From: Symsagittifera roscoffensis
Taxonomy: Eukaryota; Xenacoelomorpha; Acoela; Convolutidae
NCBI RefSeq assembly: GCF_963678635.1
Contig: NC_087063.1
Span: 68,550,727 to 68,614,726 of the forward strand
Length of the DNA stretch: 64,000 nucleotides
Direction: 5' to 3'
Position numbers and translations under genes: made by a program. The notes under the pieces were generated by a model. It was not told the DNA's origin. It saw only the letters and a list, made by a program, of their open reading frames with translations, and made no database searches. Of this stretch, positions 47,519-56,900 are shown in pieces (within the stretch, counting starts at the first letter, position 1; each line of letters begins with the position of its first letter).

Positions 47519-50403
47519 TATTGGCGGAAGAGAAGACAAGGCACCACGACAGGGAGTTACAGACGGATCCATCTTCAGGAACATACAACATGGACATACA
47601 GGAGATGCGAGGTGGTGAGGAACTTGAGAAAATTGCGGTTGCAAGGAAACCATTCAGGGAACTATCATGCAACTCAAACATCAGAACGAATCTGGTGCCA
47701 GAAGATGATATGAAAATCGTGAAAAGGATGATATGCGTGAAACTGAGTGATGACATCCACAACCCTGGTGAGATGAATGGACAGATCATGGTGCTAAAGG
47801 AGCATGTCAAGGCGAGATATAGGCTGTCAGACCTAATAAGAGCCCAGAAGAATGACAAAATGACAAGTAACCTCTCCAAATGGATCCAGTCGGGGGTCAA
47901 GGAGAAGGGGGAACTTGAGGAAGACAGCTACAAGATCTTGAGCCAGTTCTACAAAGAAAAGAAAGATTTACTCTATCACACAGCTGACGGGGTGGTAGCT
48001 TGCAAGAGAAAAGATGAGGAGAAGATATTACACAAGCACAATCTCATCATATTACCACAATTGTATCAGACAGAGGTGTTTTTCAGATCGCACGATCAGA
48101 TGGGGCACCAGGGGATAGACAAGGTGCAACAAAGAGTACTTCACAGGTTCGATTGGCCAGGAATGAGAAAAGCTTGCGAGAGATGGGTGAATGCCTGCCT
48201 GGCATGTCTCCAGGTAAAAGACCCAAGGAAGATGAAGTTTCCCCTCAAGTCCTTTGAGAGCTCAGAGTTCAATGAAGTGGTGCAGATAGACCATCAAAAA
48301 ATCTGCATGACAGAGTCGGGATATAACCAGATACTGGTTATAATAGATCACTTCACAAAGTTGGCGGAAGCGGTTCCGTGCCAGACAGCCTCGGCCGAAG
48401 AGACATGTGATCATTTGATAACGCATTGGATATCGCGGTATGGTTGTCCAATGACTTTCCAGTCGGACAACGGCAAAGCTTTCGTGGGAGACTTGACAAA
48501 AGAATTGATAAAGAGATCGCACATTGCTCAAGCACACTCGACGACCTATCATCCACAGACCAATGGGTTGGTAGAGAGACAGAACAGGACACTGGTCAAC
48601 ATGTTAAGGGTGTACTGCTCAAGATACATGACGGACTGGGACAAATACCTGCCACAGGTAGTAGGAGCCTACAACAGTACACAGCACTCAACGACGGGCA
48701 TCAGTCCTTTCATGATGTTGACGGGCAGGGAGAGAGCAATGCCTCTGACATTCTTTTACCCGGAATACGAAGGGAAAAGGACGTCGCCTCAGGCATACGT
48801 GAAAGAAGCGATCAAAAGACAACAGGAGTTGAACGAGCTATGCAGGAGGAACACGGCGCAAGCGCAAATGAGGCAACGCAGGAAATATGACGAAAAAATA
48901 TTACGAGCAAAGCCATATGAAGTGGGCCAATACGTGTGGGTCTTCCAAAATGTCATACCGCCCAAGGGAAAAAAGAAACTACTCAAGAAGTGGAGGGGAC
49001 CATTCATGATAACGGAGGTTCATCAACAAGGACGGTTCTATCGCTTGAGTACTGGGCGAGCGTCACATTATGAAAATCTGAAGCCTCACGTCCCGTCCCC
49101 AGAGGATTGGTGCATACCGAAGGACATGGAGGGTCTTGAGTACCTGGTGGTAGAGCCAGCGTGTGAAGTGAATGAAAAAGGCACCAGAGAGAAAAATGAT
49201 GGTAATGAGAACTTGAGTTTGGACGACAACGAAAAGATAGGAGGGGAGTCTGATGCAGGATCATTTGTAGAAGAAGACTGGAACGACCCGGAGCAAGATG
49301 AGGTGCCGAAGTGGATGGAGCCGGATCGACCGACACCACCGGAAACCAGGACTGGCAATCGTAAACGCACCGGCATGAGGTACAACAGGTACGGGGATGA
49401 CTTCTTGATCGATAAGATACAGCCAGACAAATTGGGCGAGGAACTACTGAGCGCAGGCGAACTGGAAGCCGGAGAGGAATGGCAGGTCATTGACGATGGT
49501 AGACACTATCCGAAGGAAGACCACTCGACGCCGGAATTAGAGACGGATCTCGAGCAGAGCGAGATAGAGAGGAGGGAGATCACGAACTTGAGGATACTAG
49601 AGTGGATGCGCGATGTCGAAGACGAGAGCCACGAAGGACAAAGCATTCAACAAGTCGATGTATCAGCGGCAAATTACATGAAGACAGAGGACCCTCTTTT
49701 CGGATGGACGGCAACAGACAGGCCACTGGACATTCCTCAGGACAATTCAGACCCGACAACATCGACGGGGACGTCGATAAATATTTTTGTCCGGGGAGTG
49801 GGGGTAGGACTTACCCACACCGAAAATTTGATGATAAAGAAGCTCAAGGAAGTGAGAGAAACAAGCGAATTGGAACTGGAAGAAGAAGAGCCGGACCCTA
49901 CCATAGGTCGGAATTTCAAAACGAAATTTGAAATACCCAATGAGTACTCGGAGAACATCATGATAACGGATAGTGACTTCATCCTGTCAAACAGGACTAG
50001 CGCGATCTGCATCACGGCGGACATGAGTTTCAAATCAAGATTGGAAGCTGACTTCAGAAGAGAGTACCAGAACGTGGAGTTTCTGTTCAGACAGAGACCA
50101 GGACTAGGAGGGATGGCAGCGCTTCCACCATCAGTAGCACAAGTCCCGGGCAAATATCTGTGCTTCCTAGTGACGAGGGTCAATGACAGGAACACAATTG
50201 ATCCCGAACACGTGATGTTGGCACTAACAAGACTACGAGACTTCATGACTGAAAGAGGAATAACGGAGGTCTCAATGCCGGTGTATGACCCAAACAGGGG
50301 CAAACTGAGCTCGAGGGAATTGTACGCTATCCTACATGTAGTCTTTGCGGAAACTGAGATAATGGTGTATCTGCACAAAAAATACTACTTGAGCATCGCC
50401 TGA
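47398..50403 (+). CDS. Integrase with macro-domain-like C-terminal extension
   Basis: 1001 codons. Acidic connector (residues 1-200); HHCC zinc-binding region (HDQMGHQGIDKV to CLACL, about 233-280); catalytic core with D298 (QIDHQK), D357 (FQSDNGKAF) and E393 (NGLVERQNR), exactly 35 residues between the last two; chromo/GPY-type segment (KKLLKKWRGPFMITEV). A long acidic linker follows, and residues about 852-1001 resemble the OARD1/TARG1 class of macro domains: SAICITADMSF, KYLCFLVTRVND, LTRLRDFMTERGITEVSMPV, ELYAILHVVFAETEIMVYL. The Gly-rich ADP-ribose loop and the Lys/Asp catalytic positions of that class appear replaced. Integrase inserts element cDNA in the nucleus. Stop TGA at 50401. The N-terminal portion is affected by the frame change at 47398-47518. 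Confidence 0.85.
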   Translation: MRGVFQFTEEGTGEGKLSGEREGWDEDSDESSENQDSLCMILAEEKTRHHDRELQTDPSSGTYNMDIQEMRGGEELEKIAVARKPFRELSCNSNIRTNLVPEDDMKIVKRMICVKLSDDIHNPGEMNGQIMVLKEHVKARYRLSDLIRAQKNDKMTSNLSKWIQSGVKEKGELEEDSYKILSQFYKEKKDLLYHTADGVVACKRKDEEKILHKHNLIILPQLYQTEVFFRSHDQMGHQGIDKVQQRVLHRFDWPGMRKACERWVNACLACLQVKDPRKMKFPLKSFESSEFNEVVQIDHQKICMTESGYNQILVIIDHFTKLAEAVPCQTASAEETCDHLITHWISRYGCPMTFQSDNGKAFVGDLTKELIKRSHIAQAHSTTYHPQTNGLVERQNRTLVNMLRVYCSRYMTDWDKYLPQVVGAYNSTQHSTTGISPFMMLTGRERAMPLTFFYPEYEGKRTSPQAYVKEAIKRQQELNELCRRNTAQAQMRQRRKYDEKILRAKPYEVGQYVWVFQNVIPPKGKKKLLKKWRGPFMITEVHQQGRFYRLSTGRASHYENLKPHVPSPEDWCIPKDMEGLEYLVVEPACEVNEKGTREKNDGNENLSLDDNEKIGGESDAGSFVEEDWNDPEQDEVPKWMEPDRPTPPETRTGNRKRTGMRYNRYGDDFLIDKIQPDKLGEELLSAGELEAGEEWQVIDDGRHYPKEDHSTPELETDLEQSEIERREITNLRILEWMRDVEDESHEGQSIQQVDVSAANYMKTEDPLFGWTATDRPLDIPQDNSDPTTSTGTSINIFVRGVGVGLTHTENLMIKKLKEVRETSELELEEEEPDPTIGRNFKTKFEIPNEYSENIMITDSDFILSNRTSAICITADMSFKSRLEADFRREYQNVEFLFRQRPGLGGMAALPPSVAQVPGKYLCFLVTRVNDRNTIDPEHVMLALTRLRDFMTERGITEVSMPVYDPNRGKLSSRELYAILHVVFAETEIMVYLHKKYYLSIA

Positions 50404-50903
50404 GTTGGGGACACGGGGGTCTCGAGTTGGGTGTGAGGGAGGAGTCTTGAGTTAGGTACTGGGGTGCGGCACAGGTAAAGGGATCTTAAGACGTGATTGG
50501 CATGACAATTAAATTTTAAAAAGAATTAACGGTGCTAAAACATAAAATAAATCTGCATGCTTTTAAGGAAATTCCAATTGAATCGTTTTAAAAAGAATGA
50601 AAATGATAAGATTTTAACCATACTGGTAAAAGGGGGGGTTTCTAGGTTAGGAGCATGACATGTTAAGTCTTAATGTGGTTTCTGTTTTCAGATCAAGTTT
50701 GAAAAACAAAGTTGAAAATCCAACTACACTCAAGCGAGAGACAAAAAAATAAATCTTGATTGAACTCGCGATAATCGACACCTACAGCAAGTGTTTGCAA
50801 GGGAACATTTCTAGAGAATTCTTGAGTTGGGTAATACTTGAGTCGGTAAGGTAATTCTTGAGCTGGTTAACATATACCTGTATACATCCCGAAGTCACAA
50901 AGA
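50404..50903 (+). other. Spacer between integrase and accessory ORFs
   Basis: 500 bp without a coding frame. Three CTTGAGTTGGGT/CTTGAGTTAGGT-type repeats flank an AT-rich middle. A good acceptor-like tract TTTCTGTTTTCAG ends at 50691, suggesting the downstream ORFs may be made from a spliced RNA, as env genes are. Confidence 0.5.
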
Positions 50904-51446
50904 ATGGCAGACAGATTCTGGAAATCCATGCCCGCGGCCCTGAAGAAGCCTACTCTTGATGAGCTGTACAGACGCCTGAGGGACCTGGACTATACCCAGA
51001 TAGACGAGAGAATGGCGGTAATGCTGAATGCCATCCTCCAGTTGGAAGACCAGGGTGAATGCAGGGAGTCTGCGACGGAGGCTGTCTTGATGATCGGCTA
51101 CACCACCGAGGGTATATCAAACCAAGAACAGACCAGATGGTTGTCTTGGAATGTGGATGGAGGAGTAAGGGGCTTTGACTTGGCAAGGAATCCTGGCCTG
51201 AGTAACAAAACCGAATATGGCGCAGGGGAATTCCCACTACCAACTAGGCCAACAGCAAGATCTACAGGCCAAAGCTCGAGTAAGGTGCTATCGATGACGC
51301 GAGCACAACAGACGACCGAGGCATACCCGGATCTTGGTGTTCTAAAGAAAGAGCTCGAGAAGACGCAGAAGGAAAGGAATAAGGCGAACCTCGATCGGGA
51401 TCAGGCAAAGCTGGATCGGGAGATCAGAGGTTGCTTGAGATGCTAA
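50904..51446 (+). pseudogene. Accessory ORF 3, N-terminal part (frameshifted)
   Basis: 180 codons from ATG 50904 (MADRFWKSMPAALKKPTLDE). A small helical region of unknown family (1-100) is followed by a Ser/Thr-rich linker and the beginning of a coiled coil (LKKELEKTQKERNKANLDRD). The frame ends at 51446, but the coiled coil continues in the frame of the next ORF from about 51431, so one protein has been split by a small indel. First gene after the candidate splice acceptor at 50691. Confidence 0.65.
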
Positions 51447-53818
51447 AGGCTGAACATCAGCAGGAGCTAAGGGTGCGGGAGAATGCCGCGAATTGTGAAC
51501 AACTGAAGTCGGAGTTGGAGAGAATAGAACAACGACAACGCGAACTTGACGCACAGAAGGGAGCCAGGCCGAAGGAGCGAGTGGTTACCAGCTCGAGACG
51601 AGAGTCACGCATGGAGGTGGATGAAGTCCCCAGAGCAAGAGCACGGTTCAACCTTGACCGCGAGGCCCGGGAACACATGAGTGAAGGGTTGGAAGTCTGG
51701 ATACCGAATGACGCAACGTCTTCCTTGCGTAGCCTAGAGACGCAACCCGTACGCCCGCTGATGGATGTGGTGCTGCCGGGATATACCCCAACCTCGACCT
51801 CGAGTGACAGTCAGGTGAGCGGCGGCTCATCGCGTCTGAAAGAGCTGGGCGAGAAAATACGGCAGAAAAGTCGTGAAAGTTCGGCAAGACCGGAGCTTCC
51901 CCCGACTTGGAGGGAACAGCCGGTCAGGAGCGTCATGATCTCGAGTTATAAGAAAAATACAGAGAAGAGGTACCACAGGCACAATCGGCTGGATTGGAGT
52001 GCGGAACAGAAAGCCAGGAGGGACTGCTTTCATGATGCAGCCTGGGTGGAGTATCTTGCGCCACCCCGTGTGCCAGAAGGTGCGGTCCACCTGATCATAG
52101 GGGACAGCCTGGTGCGGGTGTTGACCCGGATCCAGTCGCACTGGCAGACAGGAATCTTGAGTTTCGCTGGAGCTGCCGCACCACAGATGTTGGCGACGCT
52201 TGAGATGCTAGGGATGACTAAAGTGTACACGGTGACCTTGATGATCGGGACTAACGATGTATCAAGGGGAGAAGCGAGGAAAATAACGAGGCTGCACGAC
52301 AAGACGAGCTGCCTTCTTGAGGAGCTGAGGATCCAGATGGACCCCATCCTGTTGACGGTATGTACCGTCCCCTACAACATGATGTTTGACCAGCACGCCT
52401 TGGAGATGAACGAGAAGGTGCGGAACCTAAACAAGGTGATCCGAGATATCCACCGGAAAAGTGTGCTCCCTGTCAGACTGTTGGACGTGGCGGAGCGCAT
52501 GGAGAAAAAGGGATTCCCTGAAGACACCTCCAATGATGGAATCCATTTCGATAGACCAAGGGGAGCGGAGTGGCTGAACGACGTCTTCCAAGAACACATA
52601 AACACGCTAGAGGCGGACCTGCTAGAGACAGCCCAATTCACATTAGGACCACCCCCGAACCCACCATTCCTTGCCTCAAGGGCCTTGTCTGGTCGCTTGG
52701 GAACGAGAGTTGACACTAGAGACAGTTCGAGGAGCAACCAGACCAGATTGCAGAGTGTCACGCCAATGGAGTCTGAGGAGGTGACGTCATCAACACCTCC
52801 AGGCTCGGCGATATCCTCAGTGGTAGTGGCAGAGAACAAGCGGGAAAAGAGATCTATGGAGACCGCTCGCTTGAGATATCCTGAGAAGGTGAAAGAACTG
52901 GACCTAGAGGGTTTGGAATGCAGGCGAGAATTGGCGGAGACCCTGGGGATTGAACGAGTGTCGCACGAGGATTTAAACAGACATCATTGCGTGGACTGGT
53001 TGAAGGCTCATGAGGCACACTTCTCGAGAACGAAATTGATGGAGACCGCAGATCTGACCGGAATCCCCACAAAAGCGATCATGGGACCCATTAACTACAG
53101 ACCTCTCAAGCTGTTGGGGAGTCCTGGACTCATAGTAGAACCCCCCAAGAGCCGAACAAGCATCGCCAGGATCAGATTGGCGACCCCGGCACAGTTGAAA
53201 GTGGTGGACAAGCTACTCAATCCGGGGGGAATGGAATTGCTAGATGCCGCTTACGAAGGCTCGAAGTTGGCGGAAGATCCCAGGTACGGGAAGCCCTGTG
53301 GCAGCACCCAGCTGGCCAAAACCCTGGCAGTTTATGATAGAGCAGATCCAGCCGCTGCGAGAGTAGTCATTGTGGCGGGGTCGGACTTCGAAGGAACGTC
53401 TCCTAAGTTGTTCTGGCCGGAGACTCTGATATACTCTTTGCCAGGAGCTGAATTAAACCAGATGTTAACTCTGGTGGTGGAAATAAAGTCGGAGATGCCC
53501 TGTGAGCCTGAGTTGCTATTGTTTGCAGGAATGAATGATCACCTGCACGCGATGGGACTTCTTGAGCAGCTAAAGGGCAATGAAATTCCGACATCGAGGA
53601 AGATATGGGAAGCCATTCAGGCGTTGTTTGCAGCGATGAATGAAGTGCAGGAGAATGTTGTCTCGAGATTTGGATCCAAGACGAAGGTGGTGTTCACCAC
53701 ATCCCCTGGATACGCGAATATGCCACCTTCCCTACAATTCGTGTACGCTGTCTTGATCCTAATAGCAGAGGGGAACGAATGGCGGATTCTAATGGCAGCC
53801 CCCAATCGGGAGTTGTAG
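51431..53818 (+). CDS. Accessory ORF 3, SGNH/GDSL esterase domain plus second SGNH-like region
   Basis: 795 codons without ATG start; it continues ORF 3 after a frame change. Residues 1-45: charged coiled coil. Residues 218-390: SGNH hydrolase fold with block I IIGDSLVR (Ser226), block II SFAGAAAP (Gly), block III MIGTNDVS (Asn275) and block V SNDGIHFD (Asp369, His372). All four name-giving catalytic residues are present, so an active esterase or deacylase is plausible. Residues 640-795: a second SGNH-like segment (VVIVAGSDF, YSLPGAELNQM, LLFAGMNDHL) with a scrambled nucleophile block. TAG at 53816 ends the frame, but it stays open afterwards to TGA at 53984, so the stop is probably a nonsense change. 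Esterase domains are known in CR1-type LINE ORF1 proteins; I know of none established here in Ty3 elements. Confidence 0.75.
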   Translation: MLEMLKAEHQQELRVRENAANCEQLKSELERIEQRQRELDAQKGARPKERVVTSSRRESRMEVDEVPRARARFNLDREAREHMSEGLEVWIPNDATSSLRSLETQPVRPLMDVVLPGYTPTSTSSDSQVSGGSSRLKELGEKIRQKSRESSARPELPPTWREQPVRSVMISSYKKNTEKRYHRHNRLDWSAEQKARRDCFHDAAWVEYLAPPRVPEGAVHLIIGDSLVRVLTRIQSHWQTGILSFAGAAAPQMLATLEMLGMTKVYTVTLMIGTNDVSRGEARKITRLHDKTSCLLEELRIQMDPILLTVCTVPYNMMFDQHALEMNEKVRNLNKVIRDIHRKSVLPVRLLDVAERMEKKGFPEDTSNDGIHFDRPRGAEWLNDVFQEHINTLEADLLETAQFTLGPPPNPPFLASRALSGRLGTRVDTRDSSRSNQTRLQSVTPMESEEVTSSTPPGSAISSVVVAENKREKRSMETARLRYPEKVKELDLEGLECRRELAETLGIERVSHEDLNRHHCVDWLKAHEAHFSRTKLMETADLTGIPTKAIMGPINYRPLKLLGSPGLIVEPPKSRTSIARIRLATPAQLKVVDKLLNPGGMELLDAAYEGSKLAEDPRYGKPCGSTQLAKTLAVYDRADPAAARVVIVAGSDFEGTSPKLFWPETLIYSLPGAELNQMLTLVVEIKSEMPCEPELLLFAGMNDHLHAMGLLEQLKGNEIPTSRKIWEAIQALFAAMNEVQENVVSRFGSKTKVVFTTSPGYANMPPSLQFVYAVLILIAEGNEWRILMAAPNREL

Positions 53819-53982
53819 CCATCGAACCTGAGGCTTCGCAAGTCAGAATTGGCGGCGGCATGGGCGGACATATCTCATGCACTGAGGGGCTTTTATGGAC
53901 TAGCCGACATCCTGATCGTATTAGACGAGGTGCTCTTGCTAGAGATATCGAACTTTGCCAGGCAACTTAAGTTCAGCCATTT

Positions 53983-56900
53983 TTGACACCAAGGCTGGAG
54001 AACGCCACGAATAAGACGAGGGAGGAAGCACCACCCCTCGTGAAACAAGTCTGGAGTTTTCTGGAGAAACAACTGGAGCTGGCCGAAGTAAGAGACATGA
54101 CGGTGGCTAGATTTGTCTCGGCCGCCAATGAAGTGACGATTGGAGGGTTCTGGAGAGAGCACGCCAAGGGTGAGCTGAGGACTAGGAGGGATCATGAGAT
54201 TCTCAAGTTCTTGAGTCCTTGCTGGGAAAAGGAATTCATGGCAGGAGTGTTCGGCACCACGGCTACTATCTTTGGAGCCTTCGTGCAGGAGATACTGGGC
54301 ATGCCCATCAGCCTGCTCTTGGCTTTGTACCTGGTCTACCCCAGATACTTGTTCAACATGGGCCCAGCATACATGTTTAGTCGAGGAGTAGAGACACCTC
54401 GAGTTGATGGGTATCTGGCTCTATTACTCTTGACCCATGGGGAATTGGTGTCGTTTCATCGATTGATGGAATATGGAGAGCCTCTGTCTATGGGGAGAGT
54501 CCATTCGAGCATTGAAACCTACTCCTACAAGTGTGCCGCAGGGTTGAAGACGTTGTTAGTGCAATACCTCATGATGCAGAATCGGCACATGACAGGTGAA
54601 GATGAGAATCCGACCTCGAAAGAAGAATGGAAGAAGATGAATAGGGGGATGCCTCTGTTGACGGACCTATGCCTGGCAATGAGGTCGGACCCTATGGGGA
54701 TAATCCGGGGTCTAGAGGAGGTGGTGACCTGCATTTATGGTCCAGCAGTGACGTACGCATTCCCAGATCCCCTGGTGACAACGTATCGTCACTCTGTGAC
54801 GCACTTGAGTCTCATCAGCATACTGGATGGGACGGCGCTCAATTGGTGTCAGCAGGAGGTGCTCAGAGCGCGAATGAGCAACACGGTACTCTTTGGAAAA
54901 GTGAAAGATGCCGAGCTGATAGTGTACAACTTCAGGGGGCAAATGCAATGTAGAATGGGAGGCAAGCGAGAGGGCCCCATCGAAACGAATCCCAAGTTTT
55001 GGAACTTGAACCCATTGACGGCAGACGGACGAGAGATCTTGAGGATTCCTGCTTGGAAGGAATGCTTTGCGCTGGTCAAGAGGGAGCTGGAGGCCATAAT
55101 GGAGAAAGAGATCCTCCCAGCCACCATGCCTGAGTACCCGATAGTCAGGAGGATGACCTTGGGAATGAACAGCCCCTTGGTAGTTCCCTCCATAATGGCG
55201 AGGATGACGACGGAGAAAATGCAGAAGTATTTCACTGATGGCTGGGACCCCCTGTTCATCGGCTACACGGCGGCGGTCTACTTCCATACTAGCGAGGCGA
55301 AGGTAAATTCGTGGACGACGCAAGCGAAAAAGATGAGAGGTTCGCAGCCCCCCGGATATGAGGTGCGAAAGGTCTTGAGAGCTCTTGAGCAGGAGGGACT
55401 TGAGAACATGCTACCCATATGGGATGATGGCAGGATGATCATGATGGAGGGGCACGTCGCATTGGTGGACGACATGAAATTTGCAACGAGAAAATACAGG
55501 GCACCCTATGGCTTAGAACAGGTGGAAGTGAGACAGGAGGGAAAAGAACTAGATGCAGCAGGTCAACTGCACGTAGCCCTGACGGAATACAAGAAATTGG
55601 ACCCTACGACACCATCACCACTGTCAGTGGACACGCCTGGAGACAAGAGGAGTGGACCCGTTGAGGACCGGTTTAAAAGAATTCTCGAGAGAAGGAGACA
55701 TGAGTCAGAAGAAGAGAGTATGGATGAAACTCTCAGTGAAGCCGGTGAAGACATGGAAGTGGGGAATACGCCTGAACCAGGGCCATCAGGGGAGGAGCTC
55801 ACCACTCAAGAGCTGTTGAAAGACTTGAACGAGGAGAATTGGGCAGATACTGCCACCCCACCTCTGAATCCGTCCCCCCGGAAGAATCTGGAATTGCCAT
55901 TGGCAAATGAGACCTTCAATATGGGGATGATACTCTTGAGCTCGGAGAAAAGGGAAAAAAACACTTTCGAAGGGAACAGGGACATGTTCTTGGGGTCCCT
56001 GAAGGACGATGCTTGGCAGGAGTTCTTGGAAGAATTCAATCAAGAAGTGGGCAGCGAGACGACGCTGGACAAATTCAAGGAGGAACTGCGGGACACAGTC
56101 GTAAGATTTGGAGAACCGCTTCTGATGGGAACGGGCCTGGATGAGAAGGCGAGAAAAGAGCTGCTGAGCAAGCTGGTAGAGCTGAGGAATTCACGATCGA
56201 AGACTAGAGAAGAAAAATGTGAGGACAGCTCTACTCCGAAACAAAAAACTGTAGATAAAATAGTTGATGATATAAAAAGGGATAAGGTTGGGACTAGTAA
56301 TATGATTAAAAGTACTAATATCCTTAAGGCTCGAGCAGGGGGGAGGCAAGAGTTGGAAGGATTGGGGGCAGACAGAGAGGTCGAATCAGTGATGATAGCC
56401 ACAACACCCTCAAGCAGAGATGTGAAGACTCGCAAGAGGAAGAGAGAAGTGGAGGGATTGGGTAGTCCTTCAGTGGATGCTGTTTCGGAAGGAAACTTGA
56501 GAGAGACGGCGCCCATGGTTTTGGCTCGATGCAAGACGGCGGCATACAAGAGCAGCTCGGAGCTCAGAAGACCACTTGAAGTAGAGAGGGAAATAGAGGT
56601 TTCCACCAGTTCGACATCGGAGGAAGACTTCAAGCCTCAGAAGATAAACGTAAAGAGAGGTTCAACGAACGGACAGACATGGGAAGTGGATGTCGGCAAA
56701 GAATGGATCTCGAAGGCACACCAGGCCACGGGCAAGCAAGTGACGAGTGATCCATTGGAGAGGAACAAGACGAGGAACACCTCCCGGACGTGGTGGGTGG
56801 CCCTCGAGACATTGAAGGAAATGGAGGACTGCTTGAAGAAATTGGACAGTGGAGTAGCTCGCAAGCGACGCAATTGGGCCACCCAGCAAAAGGCCGAGGT

